Positions 8,261-17,600 of a stretch of DNA of 64,000 bases are shown here, piece by piece. Position 1 is the first letter of the stretch, and every line of letters starts with the position of its first letter. Source of the stretch: Promethearchaeota archaeon. GTDB lineage: Archaea; Asgardarchaeota; Lokiarchaeia; Sigyniarchaeales; SOKP01. The stretch is from the NCBI GenBank assembly GCA_019057795.1, contig JAHLWS010000070.1, forward strand, positions 1 through 64,000, written 5' to 3'. The notes beneath the pieces were generated by a model. That model was not told where the DNA came from. It made no database searches and was given only the letters and a program-made list of their open reading frames with translations. Made by a program: the position numbers and the translations under genes.

Positions 8261-8632
8261 ATGGAACAACAACGATTTAATTATTTAGTTGAAGAACTAA
8301 GAAAATACGAAGGTACGGAAGAAATTTTCTTGTTGGATTCTAACGGCGAGATTCTTTTTAAATCTGAAGAATTCTCATTATCAAACGAAGAAGCTAAAGC
8401 TATGCTTGTAGCGTGGAAACAAAAGGAACCAGCTCTTAGCTTTCAAAACTATAGATTTGCGATATTAAAAAATGATGACATTCAATTAGCGGCAAAAAAT
8501 ATAGCTGGGGGGAAGGGTAATATAGTTGGATCGATAACAAAAGACGGAGATTACCTCATAGCACATACTCGAGACGAAGGTTTGATTTTACTTGAGTGGT
8601 CAATTTTTATCAATAAGGTTGCTTGGAGTTAA
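8261..8632 (+). CDS. Small protein of roadblock/longin-like appearance
   Basis: 123 residues. A first helix (RFNYLVEELRKY) is followed by beta strands (IFLLDSNGEILFKS), a helix, and a strand-rich second half ending in a C-terminal helix. This helix-beta-beta-helix-beta order is compatible with a roadblock/LC7 or profilin-like fold, both common in Asgard archaea, but no diagnostic motif is seen. Start ATG 8261. It lies between a DUF2110-like gene and psmA and could be the first gene ahead of the superoperon, although a 227-base gap makes separate transcription more likely. Confidence 0.5.
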   Translation: MEQQRFNYLVEELRKYEGTEEIFLLDSNGEILFKSEEFSLSNEEAKAMLVAWKQKEPALSFQNYRFAILKNDDIQLAAKNIAGGKGNIVGSITKDGDYLIAHTRDEGLILLEWSIFINKVAWS

Positions 8633-8859
8633 ACTATTTGGAGAATTCACCTAATTATAATCAAGTCTTGTAAAATTACGTTTTATTTTTTTTTATATAT
8701 CCCGAATTTAAGCAAATAGATTTTATTTTTTATTATGAATTTGTGTTCAAAAGCTAATACTTTATTTAGACAAAATATAAATTTTATTAAAAATTTCAAT
8801 ATTTTAATAGTAAAAAAAAAATAAGATAATTAATTAAAAATTAAAAAGGGATAAATATC

Positions 8860-9576
8860 ATGTTCCAGCAAGCAGGACGAGGGTACGACATGGCTATAAC
8901 TCAGTTTTCTCCAGAGGGGAGGCTGTTTCAGGTTGAGTACGCTATAGAAGCCGTGAGAAGAGGAACAACGGCTATTGTCTGTAGGAATAGTCATTCCGTT
9001 GTTTTTGCCGTTGAAAAAAAGAGTTCTGAACTTCAAGAAATTATAGGCTCGGAAAAAATATTTAAAGTTGACGACCACATTGGCGCGGCTATCGCTGGGC
9101 TTACTGCTGATGCTAGAGTGCTTATAGATAGAGCAAGAGTTCAGGCACAAGTTAATATTTTAAATTACGACGAGAGAATTTCGATTAAAGATAGTACGCT
9201 TAATATCTGCGAATATCTTCAACTTTTCACGCAGAACGCAGGTGTGAGACCTTTTGGAGTGAGTTTCCTCATAGCTGGAGTTGATCCAAATGGAGAAGCT
9301 TCGTTGTATTTGACAGACCCATCGGGTGCTATGTGGGGCTATAAAGCTTTTGCGATAGGTGCAGGTGCAACTGAGGCGCGGGTTTACCTTGAAGAAAATT
9401 ATAAAGAAGATATTATTGATGATGAATTAAAATTATTACCTTTAAGGGCTTTGAAAGAATTAATGGGTGATAAATTGAATAAAGAAACCTGTGATGTAGC
9501 TTTCATTATGAAAGACGATATTAAATTTAAATTATTGAGTAATGAAGAAAAGGAAGATTTATTGAACAAATTATAA
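8860..9576 (+). CDS. psmA: 20S proteasome alpha subunit
   Basis: 238 residues, the normal length. It forms the gate rings of the 20S proteasome and stacks on beta rings to degrade unfolded proteins delivered by AAA unfoldases. The signature near the N terminus is clear (GRGYDMAITQFSPEGRLFQVEYA). There is no processed N-terminal Thr, as expected for an alpha subunit. It opens the classic archaeal superoperon: SBDS and exosome genes follow on the same strand. A Cdc48-type ATPase at 41.3-43.6 kb is a possible partner, though its C terminus lacks an HbYX motif. Confidence 0.97.
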   Translation: MFQQAGRGYDMAITQFSPEGRLFQVEYAIEAVRRGTTAIVCRNSHSVVFAVEKKSSELQEIIGSEKIFKVDDHIGAAIAGLTADARVLIDRARVQAQVNILNYDERISIKDSTLNICEYLQLFTQNAGVRPFGVSFLIAGVDPNGEASLYLTDPSGAMWGYKAFAIGAGATEARVYLEENYKEDIIDDELKLLPLRALKELMGDKLNKETCDVAFIMKDDIKFKLLSNEEKEDLLNKL

Positions 9577-9692
9577 TCTTCTATAAAATATTTAAGGTTC
9601 AAAGTTAACCCTCATTAACATTTATCAATTAATATAAGGCAAATAATAGTAAAAAGCGAGATCATTCAAAAAGTAGTTAGTGAAAAATTTAA

Positions 9693-10484
9693 ATGATAGG
9701 TAGAGCAAGAATAGATTTAGGTGGTTTCATTGTTGGGCGCATAATTAAAGAGGGGCGCACCTTTGAGATGTTATTAGCCCCGGACAAAGCATGGGAAGCC
9801 AAAAAAATCATTCGAGAAGAAATAAACAAACGTCTTATGGAAGGAAGCAAAAAATCTCGTATTTCTGCCGAAGAACTCTTGAAAAACCCTAAAATTTCAA
9901 TTGAATTAATTTTTGAAAGTTTTACCGTGTTTGAAGATTTGAGAAGGGGAAAAAAAGCAACTGACGGCGATATGGAAGCTGTATTTAATACTAAAGACGG
10001 AAGAATTATCGCAAGTACCATTTTATTAGAAGGAGAAATACAATGGACTCGAACCCAACGAGATGATGAAAGAGATAAAAAATTAAAGCAGATAATTACA
10101 ATTATCACTAAAAACGCGATAAATCCTCAAAATAAAAAACCACATCCTTATCAAAGAATTGAAAAAGCTATAGAGGAAGCAAAAGTTAAAGTTGACTTAA
10201 TGAGAAGCGCGGAAGAACAAGTGGACGATGTACTTAAACAGATACGCGCAATTATACCTATTCGAATGGAGCAAGTGGAAATTGCGATAAAAATACCTTC
10301 GGTCTTTACTGCAAAGGGATATAATGTTGTTGCGCAATTAGCACAAATTAAGAAGGAGGAATGGCAATCGGATGGATCTTGGGTTTCAGTGGTGAGTTTG
10401 CCTGCAGGATTGCAAATGGAATTGATTGATAAATTGAATAAGTTAACTCACGGAAGAGTTCAAATTAAATTAATGAAATCCTAA
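9693..10484 (+). CDS. SBDS/Sdo1 ribosome maturation protein
   Basis: 263 residues. The archaeal SBDS homologue assists late 60S-type subunit maturation (in eukaryotes, release of eIF6 with EFL1). The N-terminal FYSH-like domain (about 1-90), central helical domain (about 95-165; KPHPYQRIEKAIEEA is highly typical) and C-terminal ferredoxin-like domain (about 170-260) are all present. It lies 116 bases after psmA and 89 before rrp4, the conserved archaeal order. Confidence 0.95.
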   Translation: MIGRARIDLGGFIVGRIIKEGRTFEMLLAPDKAWEAKKIIREEINKRLMEGSKKSRISAEELLKNPKISIELIFESFTVFEDLRRGKKATDGDMEAVFNTKDGRIIASTILLEGEIQWTRTQRDDERDKKLKQIITIITKNAINPQNKKPHPYQRIEKAIEEAKVKVDLMRSAEEQVDDVLKQIRAIIPIRMEQVEIAIKIPSVFTAKGYNVVAQLAQIKKEEWQSDGSWVSVVSLPAGLQMELIDKLNKLTHGRVQIKLMKS

Positions 10485-10573
10485 CCAGATAATTTTTAAC
10501 TAATTTTCATTAATGGTTTTTTACGATAATTAATCAAATGTATAAATTATAAATAGAGAGTGATTAAAAATAA

Positions 10574-11383
10574 ATGGAAAATGAAGAAGATGAATCAAAG
10601 GAAGAAACTATAACAGATAATGATGAAGCTGAAGAAGTAGCTGAATTCGAGAGTGAGGAGATTTCTCGGGAAGTTGTCGTGCCAGGAGAGGTATTGACAG
10701 AAGATACAAAAAATTTCTTACCCGGAAGAGGTACAATTTTAAATAAAGAAAGAACAAAAATAATATCGTTAAACATTGGTTTAAAGCAGATTAATAAAAA
10801 TTACATTAACGTTATCCCTCTTAAAGGGTTTTATACGCCTCGAGCAGGAGATAAGGTTATTGCTTTAGTTACAGATAAAAACCCAGTCAAATATAGATTA
10901 GACATTAACGCTAAAGATGATGGGATTTTAAAACCTAGGAATACAGTAAAAAGAGGAAAAACCAGGGGATTTAGAGGGGGAGGTTCAGATTCTGCAGATC
11001 TTTCAACTGATAAGTATCAAATTGGAGATATATTAATTGTAAAAGTACTTTCTGCAGATCGTCTAAATCAACCTGAATTAACAACCGTGGGTCAATATTT
11101 AGGCAAAAGAAGAGATGGCATAGTTATCTCAATTAATCCTCCAAAAATTCCACGAGTTATTGGACGTAATGGTTCTATGATTAAAATGTTAAAAAATTTG
11201 ACTAAAAGTAATATATTTGTAACGCAAAATGGGCGTATTTGGTTAAAAGGTGAAAATATTGCTTATGAAAGGTTATTAATTGACGCAATAAAGAAAATTG
11301 AAAGAGAAGCCCATACGGTTGGGTTAACAGACCGAATTTCAGAATATATTGATAATGAAAAAAAGATAAGAGGTATAAATTAA
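10574..11383 (+). CDS. rrp4: Exosome complex RNA-binding protein Rrp4
   Basis: Cap subunit of the archaeal exosome, 269 residues. It binds RNA and feeds the Rrp41/Rrp42 ring. The order is an N-terminal domain after an acidic extension (about 1-40), an S1 domain (about 90-175) and a KH domain (about 185-240, IPRVIGRNGSMIKML with the GxxG loop). The acidic extension and a basic Gly/Arg-rich insertion inside the S1 region (RGKTRGFRGGGSDS, about 135-150) are unusual. The stop codon directly abuts the rrp41 start. Confidence 0.95.
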   Translation: MENEEDESKEETITDNDEAEEVAEFESEEISREVVVPGEVLTEDTKNFLPGRGTILNKERTKIISLNIGLKQINKNYINVIPLKGFYTPRAGDKVIALVTDKNPVKYRLDINAKDDGILKPRNTVKRGKTRGFRGGGSDSADLSTDKYQIGDILIVKVLSADRLNQPELTTVGQYLGKRRDGIVISINPPKIPRVIGRNGSMIKMLKNLTKSNIFVTQNGRIWLKGENIAYERLLIDAIKKIEREAHTVGLTDRISEYIDNEKKIRGIN

Positions 11384-12151
11384 ATGCCACTAATTATTAA
11401 AGATGAGTACCCAGAAAAATTATTTCGTGAAGATGGGAAGAGACTTGATGGTCGAGACAAACATGAGTTAAGACCTATAAAAATGGAAGTAGGAGTACTA
11501 AAAAATGCAGATGGTTCAGCATATTTAGAATGGGGTAATAACAAAATTTTTTGCGCTGTTTACGGACCTAGAGATGTTCATCCTCATTATTTAGCGAAAC
11601 CAGATAGAGGAATTCTGAGAGTTTTTTATAGAATGGCAACCTTTTCGGTGTTTGATAGAAAACGCCCAGCTCCAGGACGTCGAGAAAAAGAAATTTCAAT
11701 GGTATTAGCAGATTGCTTAGAACCTTTGCTTTTTCTTGAACTTTATCCGGGTAATTCGTTTGAGGTTTTTATTAACGTGATGGATGCTGATGGCGGAACA
11801 CGGTGTGCATGTGTCACGGCTGCTGCTTTAGCGCTTGCTGATGCGGGGGTTCCAATGAGGAGTCTAGTAACAGCTGTTGCCGTTGGAAAAATTGATGGAG
11901 AATTAGTAACAGACTTATCAGGAATTGAAGATAAATCAGGTGATGCAGATTTACCGTGTGCGATAACATGGTTTAATGAGGAAATTTCATTACTCCAATT
12001 CGATGGCAGTATGAATTTAGAAGAGTTTGACGAGGTTTTAACTCTTGCTAAAAATGCTCTAATAAAGATCCATGAAATACAGTTAAACACGCTAAAAAAT
12101 AAATATATTGCAATTCAAGAAGAATATTCTGGAGGAGAGAATAAAAAATGA
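11384..12151 (+). CDS. rrp41: Exosome complex exonuclease Rrp41
   Basis: Catalytic RNase PH-fold subunit, 255 residues. It performs phosphorolytic 3'-5' RNA degradation and can polyadenylate in reverse. The N-terminal RNase PH motif (DGRDKHELRPIKMEVG) and the catalytic acidic stretch (DKSGDADLPCA, about 180-192) are intact. The arginine cluster for RNA and phosphate (FDRKRPAPGRR) is also visible. It starts at the base after the rrp4 stop and overlaps rrp42 by four bases (ATGA), implying translational coupling of the ring subunits. Confidence 0.97.
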   Translation: MPLIIKDEYPEKLFREDGKRLDGRDKHELRPIKMEVGVLKNADGSAYLEWGNNKIFCAVYGPRDVHPHYLAKPDRGILRVFYRMATFSVFDRKRPAPGRREKEISMVLADCLEPLLFLELYPGNSFEVFINVMDADGGTRCACVTAAALALADAGVPMRSLVTAVAVGKIDGELVTDLSGIEDKSGDADLPCAITWFNEEISLLQFDGSMNLEEFDEVLTLAKNALIKIHEIQLNTLKNKYIAIQEEYSGGENKK

Positions 12152-12972
12152 TGAATACAAAACGCGTAATCTCGACAATAGAAAAAAATTACATTCTCAA
12201 TAATTTGAGGAAAGAAGAAAGAATTGACGGTAGAGGACTTTGGGAATATCGAGATTGGACTATAAAACCAGATGTTATTACTTCAGCAGAAGGATCTGCT
12301 GACGTAACATTAGGAGATACAAGAATAATTACGGGGTTAAAATACGATGTAGGAACACCCTTTCCTGACATTCCTGAAGAGGGCGTTTGTACTTTTATGG
12401 CGGAACTGCTACCTTTAGCATCTCCTATATTTGAAAGAGGGCCTCCAAGCGAGCAATCAATTGAGCTTGCACGTGTTGTTGATAGAGGGATTCGACATGC
12501 TGACTGCGTCCAAACAAAAAAACTATGTATAAAAGCAAATAAAGCTGTGTATATTTTATTTGTAGATCTATATGTTATCAATTATTCGGGGAATTTAATT
12601 GATGCAGGTGGTATAAGTTCGTTAACTACATTAATCTCGAGTCACATTCCCGAAGGAAAATGGGTGGACGATCAAATTGAATGGACGGGCAAATATTTAA
12701 CCGGAGAAACTATTGTAAATGAACTACCAATTGTTACAACATATGGAAAAATCGGCGATGTCATCTTTTTGGACCCTACTTTACCAGAAGAACTAGTGAG
12801 TGATGGAAAAATCTCCATTTCTGTTACCGAAGATAAAATAGTATCTATTCAAAAAAGTGGTCTTGCTACATTTTCTATAGAAGAAATAAATATGTTGACC
12901 AAGAAATCTATGGAGATGGGTAAAAAACTTAGGAAGGAATTAAATCTTTGGCAATATAAAGTTAAAATTTAA
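12148..12972 (+). CDS. rrp42: Exosome complex component Rrp42
   Basis: RNase PH-fold partner of Rrp41, 274 residues, structural and RNA-binding in the hexameric ring. Typical sequences are DGRGLWEYRDW near residue 28, GDTRIITGLKYDVGTPFPD, and ERGPPSEQSIELARVVDRGIR. The catalytic acidic residues of Rrp41 are absent, as normal for Rrp42. In many archaea rpl37ae follows directly; here 4 kb of opposite-strand genes intervene. Confidence 0.96.
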   Translation: MMNTKRVISTIEKNYILNNLRKEERIDGRGLWEYRDWTIKPDVITSAEGSADVTLGDTRIITGLKYDVGTPFPDIPEEGVCTFMAELLPLASPIFERGPPSEQSIELARVVDRGIRHADCVQTKKLCIKANKAVYILFVDLYVINYSGNLIDAGGISSLTTLISSHIPEGKWVDDQIEWTGKYLTGETIVNELPIVTTYGKIGDVIFLDPTLPEELVSDGKISISVTEDKIVSIQKSGLATFSIEEINMLTKKSMEMGKKLRKELNLWQYKVKI

Positions 12973-13058
12973 AACTTTTATTTAATTGTATTTTTTTTAA
13001 AATTTTATTTTTTATTTGTTTTAAACATTTTTTTTTAAGATTAATTAATAAATCAAAA

Positions 13059-14030
13059 TTATTGTTTTCTAACTTTTCTTAGAGTTTCAAACGTACCATA
13101 TCCTCCCGAAATTCCATCAAGTTCAAAAGTTCCAAATGCTTGTACCAAGATTGCTTGATTACCTTCATCATCTTGAAAATTTACGGGGATAATTGAGCCT
13201 ACATTAGCTTTGAGTATGTGTCGATCACCGAGATTATCGATCAATTCTAACTCTGAACTTATAGGTAAAATACCATCCGGTTGAAATTTTTGATTTATTA
13301 TTCGTAGAGTCTTTAAAGGAATATTTTTTCCATCTTTATATAAAAAACCACCCGTAGATAACCTGCCATCATCAGTAACAATCGCAGCAGGATTAATTGC
13401 TAAATTTTCGTTAAACCAAACTACGTAGTAAAACCAATCTCCAATACCAGTCCAATCTCTTACCCCATAAGTGTGATCTCGTTGTCCTAAAACCCGTTCA
13501 ATATTAAAAATTTCATCACCTACTATTAATTCCCCAGAAACAAGTCCTATTTGTTCCCAATGTTTATCTCCTGATTTTTTACCGATCTCTAGTGATTCTG
13601 GAGTCATATATTCGCTATATTCGTACGGTTCGTTGATAGGATTAAATGATAAATTCATTTCAATAGATTGGACTTTTAAAATGAGTTTTGGGTTTTCACG
13701 CACTTTTGGTAAATCTAACGAGTTCTTTACAAAAACCATATTACCTTTAAATTTATAATTCCAATTTCCATCTGATTGCCAACCATGTACCATTCCTTTT
13801 ACTTTAAGGGCATCTGAATAATCGTTTATTTTAATCTGTTGGTGATATCCTGCTACGGAACCATCAGGCAGAAAAAGAAAGAAAAAAGTCATGCCCTCCT
13901 GTTTATTTGGTTTAAAACCAATTCTAGACATGCCCCCCAATTTGTCCTTTTTACTATAAAAAACAAAATAATAACTTTCGTTCCATTCAGGATGTTTGGT
14001 TGATTTATCTATATGAGTTATTTTTTCCAT
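13059..14030 (-). CDS. AttH/lipocalin-like (DUF7064-type) protein
   Basis: 323 residues, beta-rich, no signal peptide. The motif GQRDHTYGVRDW (about 195-206) and the preceding NIERVLG match the G-x-RDH-x-x-G-x-RDW signature of the DUF7064/AttH-like lipocalin-fold group. These proteins occur in hydroxyneurosporene synthase-like and hydrophobic-ligand contexts. A function in binding or modifying a hydrophobic compound is inference. It lies 18 bases downstream of the phosphotransferase gene on the same strand, so the pair probably forms one operon inserted against the superoperon. Confidence 0.65.
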   Translation of the reverse strand: MEKITHIDKSTKHPEWNESYYFVFYSKKDKLGGMSRIGFKPNKQEGMTFFFLFLPDGSVAGYHQQIKINDYSDALKVKGMVHGWQSDGNWNYKFKGNMVFVKNSLDLPKVRENPKLILKVQSIEMNLSFNPINEPYEYSEYMTPESLEIGKKSGDKHWEQIGLVSGELIVGDEIFNIERVLGQRDHTYGVRDWTGIGDWFYYVVWFNENLAINPAAIVTDDGRLSTGGFLYKDGKNIPLKTLRIINQKFQPDGILPISSELELIDNLGDRHILKANVGSIIPVNFQDDEGNQAILVQAFGTFELDGISGGYGTFETLRKVRKQ

Positions 14031-14048
14031 TTTTATTTTAAACCTTTA

Positions 14049-16778
14049 TTAATCTTTAATTTTAATAATTCCATTATAGCCATTAATATTTACAATTTGA
14101 CCGTTTTTAAAGAGTTTACAGGCGTTTGGAACGTTAGTAACTGCGGGTATACCATATTCTCGAGAAACTACGGCACCATGGCTAAGTACGCCTCCCGTTT
14201 CAGTGATAAGACCGCCTATTTTTGAAAATACAGGAGTCCATCCTGGATCTGTTCGAGGTACTACAAGGATCTCGTTTGCTTTAACTGTAGAGATTTGATT
14301 AATAGTTCGAATTATATGAATTTTTCCAGTAAATATTCCATGGCTGGCTGGTATCCCTTGGAAAATTGAACTATCTTTTGAGTATTTTAAAACATCGTTA
14401 AATTCGTGGGAACCTAAAAGAAATTTTGGAGGAACTTCATTCTCAAATTTTAGAAAATCTCTTTTTCTATTACTGATTTCAATCTGTAATTTGGATATTT
14501 GTTTCTCATTAAATTTATGATGTAATAAATCTTCAATCTCTCTTTTTTTTAGAAAAAATATATCATTTGACTCCTTTAGAATTCCTTCATTAGTTAACAG
14601 TTTCCCTATTTCTAAAAAAACCCTTCGATTTCTTGTAATCCAGCGATCCAAGATAAATCTCTGATTTTCTCTAAAGATTATGTATAATCGGCTTAGTTTT
14701 AAAATAACACTTAAGATTTTCCATTTTATAAAACCAAATCGCTGTGATCTAATTTTATATTCAACAATTTTCTCAGTTTTTTCTTGGATCTCACAACTGG
14801 AAAAGTTTTTACTAATTTTTTCATGTGTTGTTTCCGTGGTTAATGGTTTTAAGATATTAAATACGTGAGTCATTGGTTTTTCGCTCCAACGGGGATAGTA
14901 TGGCTCTCTAGTGAATCCACGATCGCCAAATTTCTTTAAAAAATTATCAAATTCTATTAGAAAATTGTGAATTTGTGAATTTTTTTCATGTTTTAGCAGG
15001 TCATAAATGTTTTCAGATTTATTATCGAGTATTATTGACTTTAAGTTAGAATTATCTTGAATTAAGGCCGCTAATGAATGAATTCCTTCATTTGTTTCAG
15101 TTAACTTATTTTTTATGCCCGATATTAAAACAGGATAATATAGTAGTGATTCGTTTTTCCCTAGAAAACGAGTTAGAAGATATTGTGTCATTAAATTCAT
15201 TCCAATATTGTGAACGGGGATCCCATATCTTACTAGACTGAAATGAGGAACCATTACACGATTGAGATCTTCTACAAGTGAAAATAAAACTAGTCCATCG
15301 CTTGTATCTTCGATTTTTTTGAATTTTAAATCAAAATTTATGCAAAACGGATTAAATATCTTATTAGTCCACTCATCGTATTTTACTGCAGTTTTAGTAA
15401 TACTACCATCAGGATCGTAAATCATTATTCGAATTTCTGCAATTACACGATTCTTAATATGGAAAGGAAGGTTTGTAATTGTTTCCTTACCGTAGTATCC
15501 AGAACCATCTGGAAAGTAATTTAAAATATCTTCATTTCGCAGCATTTTTGGAATTTCATTTTCTACTTTAAGTTTAAGAACTTTTAAATTAAAATACACA
15601 TGACCATTATAAAGCTTTAAAAGCTTATTATCTATATTTTCATAGCCTAAAATACTATTAAGCTCGATATTAACAATTTTGGTTAAATTTTCGCCTAATA
15701 ATTCGAAAAAGAGAGGACTAACAGGATCATTCCAATAATCATCGCTATAGCCTCGACTCCACATTTTTTTTTCTTTGATTTTTTGGGGACTCATTGAGGT
15801 TATAGGCCGCGATTGAAGAAGATAGATGAGATCGTCTTGATCTATAGCCCATTCGATATCTTGAGGCTTTCCTCCAAAGATATTCTCAATTTTGTTCCCA
15901 ATTCTAGCAAGTTTAATAATAACTTTGTCTGAGAGGGAAGATTCCGTGCTTTTTTGTTCGGAGAGGAGTTTTTGCTCTATACCACTATCGCCATTAGTCT
16001 CTTTTGAAAAAATGGCAAATTTTTTTTTTCCTATTCGTTTGTCAATGACTCTAAATACTTTTTTTCCTTTTTTAAGTATTTTTTGAACTATGTATTGATC
16101 TGGATTAATCTCGCCAGACATTAAGGATTCTCCCAATCCAAAATTGGATTCAATAAGAATTTCTGAAATATCCGAAGTAATTGGATTAGCTGTAAATAAT
16201 ACTCCTGCAGATTTTGGTGAAATCATTTTTTGAACAATGGTTGCAATCTTAACGCTGTTATGAGGTATCTTGTTCTTTATCCTATAAGATATTGCTCTAC
16301 CCGTCCAAAGAGAGGTATAACACTGTTTAATGTGATGAAAAATCTGCTTGAAACCTTTAAGATTTAAATAAGTATCGTACTGACCCGCAAATGAAGCTTC
16401 AGGTAAATCTTCTGCCGTAGCCGACGATCTTACGGCAACATAATAAGAATCATAATGAGGATATATAGCAGAGATTTCATTGGTGAGTTCAATAGGAAGT
16501 AGGCTCCCCTCAAAAGCGTTTTTAATTGATTTCGCTGCTGCTTCAATAGAGTCATAATCATCATCTTTGATTTTATTTAATGAATCTTGGATAATATTAT
16601 CAAGCTTATTACGCATTAGAAATAAAGTATAAGCCGAAGTTTTTATGACGTATCCTTCTGGAACAAAAAAATCTTTTGTCATTAGAAAGCTCAGATTAGC
16701 AGATTTGTTGCCGATCTCTTTAACATCATCAGTTGAAATATCAGTTAATTTTACTGTAAAAGGACCTTCTACAACCAA
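14049..16778 (-). CDS. Rifampin phosphotransferase/PEP synthase-like dikinase
   Basis: 909 residues. The N-terminal ATP-grasp half of PEP synthases is present (VRSSATAEDLPEASFAGQY, AGVLFTANPIT, DIEWAIDQDDLIYLLQSRPI, about 1-340). A large middle domain begins with WSRGYSDDYWNDPVSPLFF (about 345-800). The C-terminal swivelling phosphohistidine domain has catalytic His867 (GGVLSHGAVVSREYGIPAV). The C-terminal PEP/pyruvate TIM barrel of PpsA is missing. This order and length match rifampin phosphotransferases, in which ATP phosphorylates the His and then a small molecule bound to the middle domain. The substrate here is unknown. It is transcribed opposite to the flanking superoperon. Confidence 0.8.
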   Translation of the reverse strand: MVVEGPFTVKLTDISTDDVKEIGNKSANLSFLMTKDFFVPEGYVIKTSAYTLFLMRNKLDNIIQDSLNKIKDDDYDSIEAAAKSIKNAFEGSLLPIELTNEISAIYPHYDSYYVAVRSSATAEDLPEASFAGQYDTYLNLKGFKQIFHHIKQCYTSLWTGRAISYRIKNKIPHNSVKIATIVQKMISPKSAGVLFTANPITSDISEILIESNFGLGESLMSGEINPDQYIVQKILKKGKKVFRVIDKRIGKKKFAIFSKETNGDSGIEQKLLSEQKSTESSLSDKVIIKLARIGNKIENIFGGKPQDIEWAIDQDDLIYLLQSRPITSMSPQKIKEKKMWSRGYSDDYWNDPVSPLFFELLGENLTKIVNIELNSILGYENIDNKLLKLYNGHVYFNLKVLKLKVENEIPKMLRNEDILNYFPDGSGYYGKETITNLPFHIKNRVIAEIRIMIYDPDGSITKTAVKYDEWTNKIFNPFCINFDLKFKKIEDTSDGLVLFSLVEDLNRVMVPHFSLVRYGIPVHNIGMNLMTQYLLTRFLGKNESLLYYPVLISGIKNKLTETNEGIHSLAALIQDNSNLKSIILDNKSENIYDLLKHEKNSQIHNFLIEFDNFLKKFGDRGFTREPYYPRWSEKPMTHVFNILKPLTTETTHEKISKNFSSCEIQEKTEKIVEYKIRSQRFGFIKWKILSVILKLSRLYIIFRENQRFILDRWITRNRRVFLEIGKLLTNEGILKESNDIFFLKKREIEDLLHHKFNEKQISKLQIEISNRKRDFLKFENEVPPKFLLGSHEFNDVLKYSKDSSIFQGIPASHGIFTGKIHIIRTINQISTVKANEILVVPRTDPGWTPVFSKIGGLITETGGVLSHGAVVSREYGIPAVTNVPNACKLFKNGQIVNINGYNGIIKIKD

Positions 16779-16927
16779 ATAAATCCACCATTTAATTTTG
16801 ACTATAATTTTAAATTTAAATAAAAATCTTTAATACATCTTTGTTTAAATTTGTTTATAAAAGTTAATTTAACTTAAACTAGAAATTTACGGATTTAAGG
16901 GAAATTGATTATTCTTAATTGGAAAAA

Positions 16928-16940
16928 TTTAAAGTTTATA
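16928..16940 (+). promoter_or_regulatory. Possible TATA box upstream of rpl37ae
   Basis: An A/T element (TTTAAAGTTTATA) about 50 bases before the L37Ae start, preceded by a purine-rich stretch that could serve as a BRE. Its presence would fit the need for a new promoter after the superoperon was interrupted. The surrounding region is so A+T-rich that this remains a guess. Confidence 0.3.
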
Positions 16941-16987
16941 GTAGTTTTTATTTAAACACAACATATTAAAAGAAATTAGTGATATTA

Positions 16988-17278
16988 ATGGGTAAAACGA
17001 AAAAAACCGGTCTTTCTGCCACTTTTGGAGCTCGCTATGGCTCTAATGTTCGTAAAAAATGGAGACTAGTCATGGAAAAACAAAAAAGTGGAAATTTAAA
17101 ATGCCCTCGATGCGAAACAGGAGGCTCGATCCGTAGAATTTCGACCGGTATATGGCATTGTAAAAAATGTAATGCTAAATTTACAGGAGGGGCATATTAC
17201 ACACAAACGCCTCGAGGCGCAGAGTCCTTTAGAATAGCGAAGCGAAAACAAAGAGAATTAGAAGTAATCGAAGAATAA
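16988..17278 (+). CDS. rpl37ae: Large ribosomal subunit protein L37Ae (eL43)
   Basis: Small zinc-ribbon ribosomal protein of 96 residues from ATG 16988 (MGKTKKTGLSATFGARYG); the GTG at 16979 would add three unlikely residues. Zinc ligands are visible in CPRC (about 37-40) and CKKC (about 55-58). The stop overlaps the pcc1 start by one base (TAATG), so the two are translationally coupled. It belongs to the same conserved archaeal block as rrp42, from which it is separated here. Confidence 0.96.
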   Translation: MGKTKKTGLSATFGARYGSNVRKKWRLVMEKQKSGNLKCPRCETGGSIRRISTGIWHCKKCNAKFTGGAYYTQTPRGAESFRIAKRKQRELEVIEE

Positions 17279-17547
17279 TGAATAAAAATAATTTTTATAC
17301 AATAAAATCTACTTTAGAGCTTAAATTTAAAACTTCTAAACTATGCGATATTTCATATAACTCATTTTTGCCAGAGTTTAATATAGTGAAATCGAAAAGA
17401 TCTACAATATCGATGAAAAAAGAGGAATATTCGTTAATATTCCAAATCGATAGCAACGATATCACTGCTTTCAGGGCAAGTATTAATGAGATAATCAGTT
17501 TCGGAAAGGTTATTGATAATACGCTAAAAATTGTTGAAATTCCGTAA
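17278..17547 (+). CDS. pcc1: KEOPS complex subunit Pcc1
   Basis: 89 residues. Pcc1 dimers hold two copies of Kae1 in the KEOPS complex, which installs t6A at A37 of ANN-decoding tRNAs. The fold pattern and C-terminal stretch (IDSNDITAFRASINEIISFGKVIDNTLKIVE) are typical, with the family's A-x-R-A-x-x-N-s pattern. Position between rpl37ae and prefoldin beta is the conserved archaeal order. Confidence 0.9.
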   Translation: MNKNNFYTIKSTLELKFKTSKLCDISYNSFLPEFNIVKSKRSTISMKKEEYSLIFQIDSNDITAFRASINEIISFGKVIDNTLKIVEIP

Positions 17548-17600
17548 ATTTCATATTAGAAATTTCATTTACTAATATAAAAAATATTATGTGATTATCA

